Shown piece after piece: positions 24,531 to 34,166 of a DNA stretch of 64,000 nucleotides. The stretch is from the NCBI GenBank assembly GCA_030765535.1, contig JAVCCH010000194.1:21537-85536 (forward strand), in the 5' to 3' direction. The notes beneath the pieces were generated by a model. The model made no database searches, was not told where the DNA came from, and saw only the letters and a list, made by a program, of their open reading frames with translations. The DNA is from Candidatus Tenebribacter davisii. Its GTDB lineage: Bacteria; Cloacimonadota; Cloacimonadia; Cloacimonadales; TCS61. The translations under genes and the position numbers were made by a program. Every line of letters begins with the position of its first letter. Position 1 is the first letter of the stretch.

Positions 24531-25874
24531 TTACCTGTTCTTTTTTGAGTTATGTTTATCAATATACATTTTCTGGTCAGCTTCTTCTATGGTCTCTTCT
24601 ACACTTTTTTTCATCTCTGTATTCCAATAAGAACTCCCAATAGCAAAACTTACAGGAAAGGAAAGCTCACTTTTCTTATTAGCCTTAACTATTGCTTTGC
24701 GTAATCTATTCTCAACTATTTCCACTTCCTTACCTGTTTGCGGAAGCATAAGGAGAAATTCATCTCCACCGCTACGGATAATATTATCTGTTTCTCGAGC
24801 CTGGGAAACCAGTAAAGAAGCAACAAATTGAATTGCTTGATCACCCTTATTATGACCGAATGTGTCGTTTATATGCTTGAGGTTATTGATGTCTACAACA
24901 ATAAAACCAATATCATTACCATAGCGCTTTGCCAGTTTTACCTCATATTTTATTGCCTGGTTATAATATAACCGGTTAAACACATTGGTTAACGGATCGA
25001 TTACAGCTTTCTTTTTGAGCATTTCCTCATATTCTAATCTTTTTAATGATTCATCTGCATGATTGAACAGAATCAACAATGTTTTAACTAATACATCTTC
25101 ATGATAGGCATTTTCGTCTTTATCAACTGCTGCGAAGACAGTTTCATGTCCAATTCTACTTCCTATAACAGAGCCAATATCCTTCCAAGTTGGCTCTATT
25201 TCAATAATATCTTTTTTGGTTGAAAATATACAAATCTCGTTTGAACAAAAAATATTACCAATAATTCCTTCATTTACACTGTATATCGGTTTAAAATGTT
25301 TTAAGGATTTTTCGGATATGTTGATCAGGTCATCTAGTTCTCTTTGATAAAAAACAAAATCCGAAATTTCAAAAACAGCGACGAGTGCTTTGCCTAGTAT
25401 GCTAAAAATAGATCTCTTAGTCTCACATTCCATTAGCTCCATCGCAACATCATGCAAGATCTCAATTTTTTGCTTCTCTTCTATAATTTGCTGATCAAGC
25501 TTAAACCTGAATATTGCCATTTCTATTGTAGCATATAATTCCCTATCTTCAAAAGGTTTATTAATAAAGCCATAAGGTGCTGTAAGTTTGGCATCCTGGA
25601 TAGTTTTTTCATTCGTATATGCGGTAACGTAAATTACCGGTATATTGTACTCTTTTTGGATAATATCAGTTAATTCAATGCCGTCGAGATCACCATTTAG
25701 TTTTATATCAACAAGTACAATATCAGGTTTTTTCTCTTTTATCCTTTTAAGTACTGTTTCTCCATCTCCTTCTACCGCAGTAACATAATAACCAAAATTC
25801 TCGACAGACATCTTGATATCATTGGCAATTATAACTTCATCTTCAACAATAAGAATTTTAACCTTTTTCCGCAT
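24531..25874 (-). CDS. Response regulator with GGDEF diguanylate cyclase domain
   Basis: About 447 residues. Receiver domain (1-120) with VEDE, Asp in IVLVDIKL and Lys in FINKPFEDREL. A middle GAF-like region (about 140-275) and a C-terminal GGDEF domain (about 285-440) follow. The active-site motif is intact as SGGDEF, preceded by DPLTNVFNR and NDTFGHNKGDQ, so c-di-GMP synthesis is expected. No RxxD inhibitory site was picked out. ATG 25874 behind TTTGGAG is chosen over an upstream in-frame ATG at 25901. No histidine kinase is adjacent. Confidence 0.92.
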   Translation of the reverse strand: MRKKVKILIVEDEVIIANDIKMSVENFGYYVTAVEGDGETVLKRIKEKKPDIVLVDIKLNGDLDGIELTDIIQKEYNIPVIYVTAYTNEKTIQDAKLTAPYGFINKPFEDRELYATIEMAIFRFKLDQQIIEEKQKIEILHDVAMELMECETKRSIFSILGKALVAVFEISDFVFYQRELDDLINISEKSLKHFKPIYSVNEGIIGNIFCSNEICIFSTKKDIIEIEPTWKDIGSVIGSRIGHETVFAAVDKDENAYHEDVLVKTLLILFNHADESLKRLEYEEMLKKKAVIDPLTNVFNRLYYNQAIKYEVKLAKRYGNDIGFIVVDINNLKHINDTFGHNKGDQAIQFVASLLVSQARETDNIIRSGGDEFLLMLPQTGKEVEIVENRLRKAIVKANKKSELSFPVSFAIGSSYWNTEMKKSVEETIEEADQKMYIDKHNSKKNR

Positions 25875-25901
25875 ATCAACTCCAAACGTAATTATTCGCA
25901 T

Positions 25902-26486
25902 TACTAATTAAATTCAGCATAATCAATTATTTGATCTAGAATATTTTACTGCAAGTTTTTTATTTTAGTATGTGTAAATAATCTTTTAATTAGCACTATG
26001 AGAACTTTAAATCCTGAAGGTTATTATGGGGTGGCAGGGAGATTTGCCACTTAAAAATAGGCCTAAATATCTTGTAAAGTTTGGTTATAACTGTGTTGAG
26101 TGCGTGAACGCCATTGTTGCCACGTTTGGCAACAAACTGCAATTATAGCTTGATTTGTGGCAAAGGTGTGACATACTTGCGCGACAAAAAAAGTTTCATA
26201 GGTTTGTCATATTTTAAGTAACTACTATATTTACAAGTACTTAGAAAATTATAAATGTGAAATTCCAAGAATTAACTTGTGGATATGTTTTACGTTTCAC
26301 AGGTAACTATTATATATGGTAAGGAGTTATGAAAATATTTATGTAATGTTAGGAAGTTTAAAAAATATGGTATTTTACAAGTAACTATTTTATTTTTAAA
26401 GACTTATGGAATTAATGCTTATTGAAAAACTGTTGACATCATGTCAAAAATGTAACAGGCTTGGATCTTTGAATGAAATTAAAAGT
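25902..26486. other. 585-base intergenic stretch with hairpins and short degenerate repeats
   Basis: No coding frame is supported. Two perfect hairpins are present: GTGGCA/TGCCAC at 26031-26050 and TTGTTGCC/GGCAACAA at 26114-26135. Three loose copies of a GTAACTA(C/T)T(A/T)TAT motif, each preceded by a TTT(A/T)-(C/A) rich segment, occur near 26217, 26303 and 26381, about 80-86 bases apart. The stretch lies upstream of the two response regulators and downstream of the FG-GAP gene, so it probably holds the regulators' promoter. Confidence 0.5.
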
Positions 26487-28004
26487 TTACTTCAATAAAA
26501 CCATCCTTTTTGCTTTCTTATAATTTCCGGTTTTCAATTTATATAAATATATTCCTGAAGAAACTGGTTTATTGTTATCATCTTTACCATTCCAGACTAC
26601 GGAATGCTGACCAGTGGGAAGTTGCTCACTGACAAGTTGCCTGACTTTTTGTCCTTTGATGTTATAAATTGTTAACTCAATGGCAGTATTTTCTGGAAGC
26701 TTATAGCTGATAGTTGTTTCTGGGTTGAAGGGATTGGGAAAGTTTTCGAGAAGAATTGTATTATCAGGTTTGTTTAAATATTCTTCTTCAACAAAAACAC
26801 CACCATTAATATATATATAAGCAGAACCGGAATCAATACCATTATAGTCATTATAATTAGCACTGATTAAAGCATAATTTCCAGAGATGGAAACTGGGCA
26901 GCCGAAATAATCAAAATCAGCTCCATCGGATGCGGTTATCTTTTCCTGTTGTGACCAATTTGTTCCATTTCTATGAAATATGTAAGCAGAACCTCTATCT
27001 ATCCCATTACCATCATCATGACAGGATCCAACTACCACATAATCTCCATTTATGGAAATGGATCTACCGAATTCATCATCAGCATTACCATCGTCTGCAG
27101 TTATCTTTGTCTGATGTGTCCATAACGTTCCAATTCTATTAAAGAAATAGGCAGAACCGGAGTTTGAACCATTATCATCATCCCAATGTGCTCCAATTGC
27201 TGCATAATCACCATTAATGGAAACTGTATAACCAAACCAATCATAGGCTGCTCCATCTGGTGCGGTTAACTTTATCTGCTCTGTCCAGTTAGTTCCACTT
27301 CTATAATATATATATGCAGAACCGGATTCTTCACCGTTATCATCGTCATAATGAGCACCTATCAATGCATAATCTCCTGAGATAGATACTGAATAACCAA
27401 ACAAGTCTTCATCCATGACTTCAGGTGCGGTTAACTTTGCCTGCTCTATCCAATCAGTTCCACTTCTATAGAAAATATAAGCAGAACCTCTATCTATCCC
27501 ATAATCATCAACACCCCAAGCTCCAACAATAGCGTAATCACCCGATATAGAAACTGAACAGCCAAATTTATCTTCAGTTGCACCATCGGTTGCAGTTATC
27601 TTAGCCTGCTCAGACCATGTAGTTCCACTTCTATAAAATATATAAGCAGAACCGGAATCAGTCCCATTATCATCACCACCATAAGCACCAATCACAGCAT
27701 AATCTCCAGAGATGGAAACGGAATAACCGAAATAATCTTCAGTTGCACCATCGGTTGCGGTTATCTTTGCCTGCTCTATCCAATCAGTTCCACTTTTATG
27801 AAAGATATAAGCAGAACCGGTCATAGTCCAATTATCACCATCTTTCCAAGCACCTATCACAGCATAATCCCCATCTATGGAAATTGAATTACCGAAATAA
27901 TCATAAGCTGAACCGTCGGAAGCTGCTAATTGTTGTTCGTTACCCCAATCAGCAAATAAAGTTGAGCTAAGCAATAAAACGATAATAAGTATAGCTTTTT
28001 TCAT
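26487..28004 (-). CDS. Secreted FG-GAP beta-propeller protein with C-terminal sorting domain
   Basis: A 505-residue protein. Signal peptide residues 1-18 (LLLSSTLFA). Seven repeats of about 53 residues span roughly 25-400. Each has FG-x-S(V/I)SI-x-GDYA followed by a DD-x-NG-x-x-x-GSAYIF segment, the FG-GAP/integrin-alpha propeller pattern with Ca2+-binding-type Asp-rich loops. Residues 418-505 form a FlgD/Ig-like C-terminal domain beginning ENFPNPFNPETTISY and ending KAKRMVLLK, the sorting-signal type common in FCB bacteria. It is probably exported across the outer membrane and surface-bound or released. It follows the caspase array on the same strand and has a strong GGAGGAG site. Confidence 0.88.
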   Translation of the reverse strand: MKKAILIIVLLLSSTLFADWGNEQQLAASDGSAYDYFGNSISIDGDYAVIGAWKDGDNWTMTGSAYIFHKSGTDWIEQAKITATDGATEDYFGYSVSISGDYAVIGAYGGDDNGTDSGSAYIFYRSGTTWSEQAKITATDGATEDKFGCSVSISGDYAIVGAWGVDDYGIDRGSAYIFYRSGTDWIEQAKLTAPEVMDEDLFGYSVSISGDYALIGAHYDDDNGEESGSAYIYYRSGTNWTEQIKLTAPDGAAYDWFGYTVSINGDYAAIGAHWDDDNGSNSGSAYFFNRIGTLWTHQTKITADDGNADDEFGRSISINGDYVVVGSCHDDGNGIDRGSAYIFHRNGTNWSQQEKITASDGADFDYFGCPVSISGNYALISANYNDYNGIDSGSAYIYINGGVFVEEEYLNKPDNTILLENFPNPFNPETTISYKLPENTAIELTIYNIKGQKVRQLVSEQLPTGQHSVVWNGKDDNNKPVSSGIYLYKLKTGNYKKAKRMVLLK

Positions 28005-28061
28005 TTTCTCCTCCGTATAGTTTTTTTTAATTCACTTTCATTATCAAGAATAAGTACAAAA

Positions 28062-29318
28062 TTATTTTCCTCTCACTAACGGAAAGTCCATTCCTCTAGA
28101 ATCCACCACAGGATATTGAGCTTCCTGCCTGTATTTTTTTGTTAATTCCGGTAATTGCTCTTCAATATAACTCATCAACTTTCTTACTGTAACGATTTCG
28201 CCTTTTTGAACAGCCTTGCCGTTTAAACCTTCGAGAAGAGTATATGTAAAAACTCCATGTCCAAGTTCTTTAACTTCTGTTGCGAATTGATCTTTTGATG
28301 ATGCCGCAATAATGTGTACTCCGGTTGACCTTGATAACTGCGAAAGTGCCTTTCTATCCTCAAATCCCCTGAACGCTAATAACACCGCTCCTGATTTACA
28401 GGCGTCTATCATCACTAATACTTTTTGAGCTTTAATGTTTTTTATTGAATTTGATAATTCATCGGATGAAATGGCTTTTTCTTTAACATCATCTTCTCTC
28501 TCAGGGTAGGTTAATTCATGCGGTATAAAATACCACTTTTCATTTATATTCTCACCGTGACCGGCAAGATAGATCAGCACCGCATCCTGAGGATTAGTGT
28601 TCTGAAGCTCTTTTAACTTTGCTAATATACCTTCTTTGGTTGCCTGTTCGTTGTAAATATCTCTGATCTCAACTTTTTTGAATAATTCCGTTCCGCTTTG
28701 CCTGAAAAAATCAGCTATCCCTTTTGCGTCAGGTTCAGCATAATTCAAATTTAAAGCAGGATTTTTATATTTATTTATTCCCACAGCAAAAACATACATT
28801 GATATTTCTTTTTCAGGAGCAAGAAGCTTTATCATTATCTCTGATGGATTTGATTCGGTTCTGTCTCTGCTGAAACCAATAGCTCTGAAAGTATTAAGTC
28901 CATCAACAAGTATGATCGTATATGATTTTATGCTTTCGTTATCTTTCGGAACGATCTTAATTCCTCTCGTTTCTTCTCCGATCGCTTTTCCATTGTGATA
29001 AAGCCTTATCTCGTCAATTCCTCCACCTTTATCTTTTGCTGAAACAGTGATCGTAACTTCCTCATTCTTTAATTCAGAATTTGTTTCAGGTGATATTATT
29101 CTTACTAAAGGTGGTAAAGCTACACCGTCTCTGATGTCGGTAACTGGCTCAAGTTTCTTTCCCTGCAAAACTGAAGCCACATAAACGGGGTTATAATATT
29201 TTTCATAAAAGTTATCTATTGCATATACTTTGTTTCCAACTTTTACATTAAGATATTTGGCACCATTTGGTGAAGCATTGAAATAGCCTTCAGGAGTGAT
29301 CACTATCCATTCGCCGTC
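28062..29318 (-). repeat. Constant C-terminal block, copy 1
   Basis: The last 418 codons (linker, Ig-like, caspase) are shared with the blocks at 30906-32162 and 34167-35423. It is a dispersed direct repeat of about 1.26 kb and the most diverged of the three copies. Confidence 0.85.
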
Positions 29319-30821
29319 TTTCAAACTTATAAACTGGGCGATCTCTTTGCCTGTTTCTATGTCCCAAAGCTTTATTGAGCCATCTTTACCTCCAGAAATA
29401 AAACTTTTTCCATCATTAGAAAAATCGGGGGAATATACACCACCTATATGTCCTGTAAATGTCTTTATTTCACTGCCCGTTGCAATATCCCAGAGCCTAA
29501 TTGAATTATTTTTGCCGGTCGATAGGATGTAATTACCGTCAGGGGAAAAACCATAAAATGCATTGCCCCCGGTCAGTGTAAATGTACTTATCTCTCTACC
29601 TGTTGATACATCCCAGATTTTTGTAACCTTTCCACTCTCTGAAAGAACATATCTGCCATCAGGAGAAAAAGCAACAGATTTAACATCAGATGTATGCCCC
29701 TTAAATTGTCTTATCTTTTTGCCTGTTACCACATCCCAGAGTATGAGCATATTATTATTTTTCCCCGACCGTTTCTCCTGATACGCTCCATTGGGGAGTG
29801 TGAGCCAGGTAAAATTATCATCACCTCCAGACAGGATATAACGTCCGTCTGGGGAAAAAGCTACTGATTTTACCCACCCCGCATGTCCGGTGAATGTTCT
29901 TATCTCCCTGCCGGTTGCAATATCCCAAAGTTTGAGTGTCTTATCACTACATCCGGAAAGGGCATATAGCCCATCTGGAGAGAAAGCTACTGATTGAATC
30001 AAATCATTCCCATCAATTTCAGTACGAGTGCTCGTCATGAAAGATCTTATCTCTTTTCCTGATGATACATCCCAGAGCTTTATGCTGTAATTCTTACCCC
30101 CAGAAAGAACATATCTGCCATCAGGAGAAAAGGCTACTGAGTAAATTTGCTTTGTATCACTTACAAATGTCCTTATTTCTCTACCCGTTGATGCATCCCA
30201 GAGTATGAAAGTTCCATAACTCACCAACAGTATCTGATTTCCATCAGGGGAAAAAACAATTTTTGATACTGTCTTCTCTCCAATGGGTACAAAAATCTTG
30301 ACAGATGTATTAGTAATCACCGGCTTAATTTCTTCTAAAGGTTCTGAAATTTGCTCCGTTTCTGAAAATCCAAGAGATTGCCCCATTGTTCCTACTATGG
30401 TCAAAAGTGGATCATTGGGACGGGAAATCAAAAGAACTATTCTATCTCCAGGATCTGTAGCGGAAACTGCATCCGTAAATTCAGCGGGATTTTTTATATC
30501 CTCGTAGTTGAAGGAAAGAATCTTATCATTCTGCTTTATGCCCATTTGTTCTGCCGGGCTTCCTTTTGTCACTTCGGAAACAATAACACCTCTACTTAAC
30601 TGAGTGAATCTTATCAGCATCCGTGTACCTGTTGGATTCAAAGGTTGCACCTGTACCCCAAGCCAGGCCTTCTCAGTGGAAGATGGATTACCGAAAATAG
30701 AAGTGGGCAATAATAATAAACATATTATCAGAGAGTAAACATATAAAAACGAGATCAAAGATAAAAAAGGGATCTTGAATCCGATTTTACAAACACTCTT
30801 TTTGCTGTTAAAATTCATCAT
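28062..30821 (-). CDS. Exported PDZ-WD40-Ig-caspase protein
   Basis: A 919-residue protein. A hydrophobic N-terminal signal or anchor lies at about 17-44. A PDZ domain (50-150, GVIVSEVTKGSPAEQMGI) is followed by seven WD40 repeats (about 185-497, each with FSPDG and a WD ending) forming a complete propeller. A conserved linker DGEWIVITPEGYFNAS starts at 502, an Ig-like domain lies at about 571-667, and a caspase-family (C14) domain at about 675-915. The catalytic dyad is intact: His755 in YLAGHGEN and Cys808 in MIDACKSG. The predicted location is periplasm or cell surface. The C-terminal 418 residues are shared with the next two genes, while PDZ is unique to this copy. The substrate is unknown. 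Confidence 0.88.
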   Translation of the reverse strand: MMNFNSKKSVCKIGFKIPFLSLISFLYVYSLIICLLLLPTSIFGNPSSTEKAWLGVQVQPLNPTGTRMLIRFTQLSRGVIVSEVTKGSPAEQMGIKQNDKILSFNYEDIKNPAEFTDAVSATDPGDRIVLLISRPNDPLLTIVGTMGQSLGFSETEQISEPLEEIKPVITNTSVKIFVPIGEKTVSKIVFSPDGNQILLVSYGTFILWDASTGREIRTFVSDTKQIYSVAFSPDGRYVLSGGKNYSIKLWDVSSGKEIRSFMTSTRTEIDGNDLIQSVAFSPDGLYALSGCSDKTLKLWDIATGREIRTFTGHAGWVKSVAFSPDGRYILSGGDDNFTWLTLPNGAYQEKRSGKNNNMLILWDVVTGKKIRQFKGHTSDVKSVAFSPDGRYVLSESGKVTKIWDVSTGREISTFTLTGGNAFYGFSPDGNYILSTGKNNSIRLWDIATGSEIKTFTGHIGGVYSPDFSNDGKSFISGGKDGSIKLWDIETGKEIAQFISLKDGEWIVITPEGYFNASPNGAKYLNVKVGNKVYAIDNFYEKYYNPVYVASVLQGKKLEPVTDIRDGVALPPLVRIISPETNSELKNEEVTITVSAKDKGGGIDEIRLYHNGKAIGEETRGIKIVPKDNESIKSYTIILVDGLNTFRAIGFSRDRTESNPSEIMIKLLAPEKEISMYVFAVGINKYKNPALNLNYAEPDAKGIADFFRQSGTELFKKVEIRDIYNEQATKEGILAKLKELQNTNPQDAVLIYLAGHGENINEKWYFIPHELTYPEREDDVKEKAISSDELSNSIKNIKAQKVLVMIDACKSGAVLLAFRGFEDRKALSQLSRSTGVHIIAASSKDQFATEVKELGHGVFTYTLLEGLNGKAVQKGEIVTVRKLMSYIEEQLPELTKKYRQEAQYPVVDSRGMDFPLVRGK

Positions 30822-30905
30822 ATCTAAGCCTCCTGTTTAAATTTTAAGTCACTATTGATATTACACCTCATTGCACCGTCCCTTTAATATAACCTGACTT
30901 CCCTT

Positions 30906-32162
30906 TTATTTTCCTCTCGTTATGGGAAAGTCCATTCCCTTTGAATCAACAACCGGATATTGGGCTTCCTGCCTGTATTTTTTTGTGATCTCAGGCAGTT
31001 GTTCTTCAATATAGCTCATCAACTTTCTAACGGTAACTGTTTCTCCTTTGCCTGATGCTTTTCCACTCAAACCTTCAAGCAAAGTGTAGGTAAATACTCC
31101 ATGACCGAGTTCTTTTACTTCTGTCGCGAACTGATCTTTTGACGATGCAGCTACGATATGCACACCGGTTGATCTTGATAACTGCGAGAGTGCTTTTCTG
31201 TCCTCAAATCCTCTGAATGCTAATAGCACAGCACCCGACTTACAGGCATCTATCAGAACCAAAACCTTTTGCGCCTTAATATTTTTAATTGAATTAGATA
31301 ATTCATCTGATGAAATAGCTTTTTTCTTAACATCCTCTTCTCTTTCAGGATAAGTTAATTCGTGAGGTATAAAATACCATTTGTCATTTATATTTTCACC
31401 ATGTCCGGCAAAATAGATCAAGACAGCATCCTGAGGATTTGTATTTTCAAGCTGCTTAAGCTTTGCTAATATCCCTTCCTTAGTCGCCTGTATATTGTAA
31501 ACTTCTATAATACTGGTACTTTTAAATAATCCGTTGTCATTGTTCCTGAAAAAATCAGCGATACTTTTTGCATCAGGTTCGGCATAATTCAGGTTCAGCG
31601 CCGGATTTTTATATTTATTTATTCCAACAGCCAGAACGCTTAATGATACATCCTTTTCAGGTGCAAGAAGTGTTATGATTATCTCAGACGAATTTGATTC
31701 AGTTCTGTCTCTGCTGAAACCGACAGCTTTGAACATATTTAGTCCATCAACCAGTGTGATCGTATACGATTTTGTGCTTTCATTTCCTTTGGGAACGATC
31801 TTTATTCCTCTTGTTTCTTCACTGATCGCTTTTCCGTTATGATAAAGTTTTATCTCATCAATCCCACCACCCATATCTTTGGCTGATATTTGAATTGTAA
31901 CTTCATCTGAAGGAGATTCAGTTCCTGAGACAGGAGATATGATCTTTACTTCAGGAGGTAATGCAACTCCCAACCTGATATCTGAGACCGGATTTACCTT
32001 CTTCCCCTGTAGAACTGAAGCCACATAAGCAGGATTGTAATATTTCTCATAGAAATTATCTATGCTGTAAACCTTATTACCAACCCTGACATTCAGATAT
32101 TTAGCTCCATTGAGTGATGCGTTGAAATATCCTTCCGGTGTGATAACGATCCATTCACCGTC
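30906..32162 (-). repeat. Constant C-terminal block, copy 2
   Basis: Encodes the shared linker, Ig-like and caspase domains. In the last ~119 residues it differs from the copy at 34167-35423 at only four positions. Confidence 0.88.
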
Positions 32163-34163
32163 AGAAAATGATACAAAACGGGCGATTTCACTTCCTGTTT
32201 CAATATTACTAAAAATTACAGTTTTATCGTGATAGCTACCCGATAAAATTGATTTCCCGTCCGGACTGAAAACAAGTGAAGTTATCCAGTGTTTGTGCCT
32301 TTTAAACGAAATAACTTCATTTTCTTTCTCAGAATCCCATATGGTGATCAGTCCATCATCATCTCCTGTTGCGAAATATTTTCTATCGCGTGAAAAAGCA
32401 ATATTTTCAATATCTTTGTGCCTGCCGTCATAACCTTTTGGTGTGTATGTTTTAATTACTTTCCCTGTCTCAAGGTCATATAGCTTTATGAAACCTCTAA
32501 CTCCGACCAGAAATTTATTTTCATCAAATAACTCAAATACTCTTGAGTTTCCTGTCTGCTCATCTAATTTATAAAGCAGTTTACCTGTCTGAATATTCCA
32601 TATACCTAATTTCAAATTCGGCCATGCCGATGAAATGATCGCTTTTTTATTATCATTAAACGTTCTGATCATAGACAAATAGTATTTATTTGATTGTTCC
32701 AGTTGAACGGGTGGAGCATTAGGATCTTTTAAATTAATAACATTTAAAAAGTATTCTGACTCTTCATTTTCTCTTAAATTTTTGAATGCGTAATTTCCAT
32801 CCTGAGTCACATAATACTCAAGACTTTCGTTACCTTCATTTTTACTATCATATGAAAATAGTGTTTTATTGAATATAGTGTCGAATATTTTTGTTATTCC
32901 GGTTTTCTCATCCTTAATATAAACTTGATCTGCAAACATTCTTCTTCTTACCTTAAAATCTTTTGTATTTAAATTAGAACCATTAAGTTCTAAGATCATA
33001 TCATGGGTCAAAATATTTAACTTAGATTCGGCATTATAATAAACTCCGATTGGACTTTTTGCTTCATCAGCTAATACAGTAATATCGTTATTCTGGATAT
33101 TATACAGAATAACGGTATAAGATCCATTACAAAATGCAATTATATTTCCGTCATGAGAGACTGATGTTGTAGTACATGACGGTGCTCTAAAATAACTTCT
33201 TATTCCCGTTTCAATAACTTCCAACCGATCATTCTTTGTATCAAAAATTCCGATCATCCCATTTTTACCTGCCACTGTCATCCTGCCGTCGTTTCTGAAA
33301 GCCAGATCTGAAATTTTGCAGCCAGTTTCGATTTTATGATCAGTTGCCTTGGAAGTTATTATATCGATAATTTTCAAATGCTTGTCTATAGTAAGTAGGG
33401 CTATTTTGGATCCATCTTTCGACATCGCCCATGAATAGATAAAATTACTTTTGAAGCTGTAACTGAATTTCGGTTCTTTTCTTTCCAAGCTCCATATATC
33501 TATTGAATATGAATCTATCTGATCAATATTAGGATCACCTTCTTCCGTAAATTCATTAGGTTCAGAATAAGTACTGCCGTAAGAATATGAAATAGTTAAT
33601 AAGTCATTGGAATCAGGCATAAAACTCAGCCCTTTTTTTATATAATTAAAAATGTGTTGATTTTCTTTGATTTCAAATTCAGTTTTCAGCTCTGAAGTAT
33701 TCAGATCATATATTTTAATTTCAATCTGATTATCAACCGCATAGAACTTCTCATCATCAGAAAGGGCTATACCGTAAATTGCGTAACTAGAATAATGAGA
33801 TTGAAGTGAATCAATTTTCAGTTTTTCTAAATCGCATATTTTTATTACCCCTCCATCTGCGGTTAACAGAAACCTTCCGCTTTTTGAAACTGCCATTGAG
33901 TAGGTTTTATAGTTAAAAAAGTTTTTTATTTCTCTTTTTGCAGTCAAATCCCATATAGTCGTCCCCTGACCTCCGCTTGTTACCATTTGTGTATCATTGG
34001 AATTGAATGATACTCGTTCTGCCTCAAGTCCGACTCCTTGTATAAAGACTTCCACCGGTACTATCTGCTTTATTGTCTTAACTTTATTTTCCTCTACCTT
34101 ACTGCATGTTGTAAATATAAAAGAGAAAACGGTTATATAAATTAAAAATTTAGTTAATTTCAT
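30906..34163 (-). CDS. Lipoprotein with beta-propellers, Ig-like and caspase domains
   Basis: A 1085-residue protein. The signal peptide ends in a lipobox-like FTTCS (Cys at about residue 20), so it is probably a lipoprotein. The N-terminal 665 residues look like two beta-propellers with degenerate WD40 repeats (IWDLTAKREIKNF near the start; TIWDSEKENEVISF and FSPDGKSILSG near the end). From about 668 the constant block follows: DGEWIVITPEGYFNAS, Ig-like and caspase. The catalytic pair is His921 (YFAGHGEN) and Cys974 (LIDACKSG). It starts three bases after the previous gene's stop, with its ribosome-binding site inside that gene's final codons, so the two are tightly coupled. Confidence 0.86.
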   Translation of the reverse strand: MKLTKFLIYITVFSFIFTTCSKVEENKVKTIKQIVPVEVFIQGVGLEAERVSFNSNDTQMVTSGGQGTTIWDLTAKREIKNFFNYKTYSMAVSKSGRFLLTADGGVIKICDLEKLKIDSLQSHYSSYAIYGIALSDDEKFYAVDNQIEIKIYDLNTSELKTEFEIKENQHIFNYIKKGLSFMPDSNDLLTISYSYGSTYSEPNEFTEEGDPNIDQIDSYSIDIWSLERKEPKFSYSFKSNFIYSWAMSKDGSKIALLTIDKHLKIIDIITSKATDHKIETGCKISDLAFRNDGRMTVAGKNGMIGIFDTKNDRLEVIETGIRSYFRAPSCTTTSVSHDGNIIAFCNGSYTVILYNIQNNDITVLADEAKSPIGVYYNAESKLNILTHDMILELNGSNLNTKDFKVRRRMFADQVYIKDEKTGITKIFDTIFNKTLFSYDSKNEGNESLEYYVTQDGNYAFKNLRENEESEYFLNVINLKDPNAPPVQLEQSNKYYLSMIRTFNDNKKAIISSAWPNLKLGIWNIQTGKLLYKLDEQTGNSRVFELFDENKFLVGVRGFIKLYDLETGKVIKTYTPKGYDGRHKDIENIAFSRDRKYFATGDDDGLITIWDSEKENEVISFKRHKHWITSLVFSPDGKSILSGSYHDKTVIFSNIETGSEIARFVSFSDGEWIVITPEGYFNASLNGAKYLNVRVGNKVYSIDNFYEKYYNPAYVASVLQGKKVNPVSDIRLGVALPPEVKIISPVSGTESPSDEVTIQISAKDMGGGIDEIKLYHNGKAISEETRGIKIVPKGNESTKSYTITLVDGLNMFKAVGFSRDRTESNSSEIIITLLAPEKDVSLSVLAVGINKYKNPALNLNYAEPDAKSIADFFRNNDNGLFKSTSIIEVYNIQATKEGILAKLKQLENTNPQDAVLIYFAGHGENINDKWYFIPHELTYPEREEDVKKKAISSDELSNSIKNIKAQKVLVLIDACKSGAVLLAFRGFEDRKALSQLSRSTGVHIVAASSKDQFATEVKELGHGVFTYTLLEGLSGKASGKGETVTVRKLMSYIEEQLPEITKKYRQEAQYPVVDSKGMDFPITRGK

Positions 34164-34166
34164 AAA

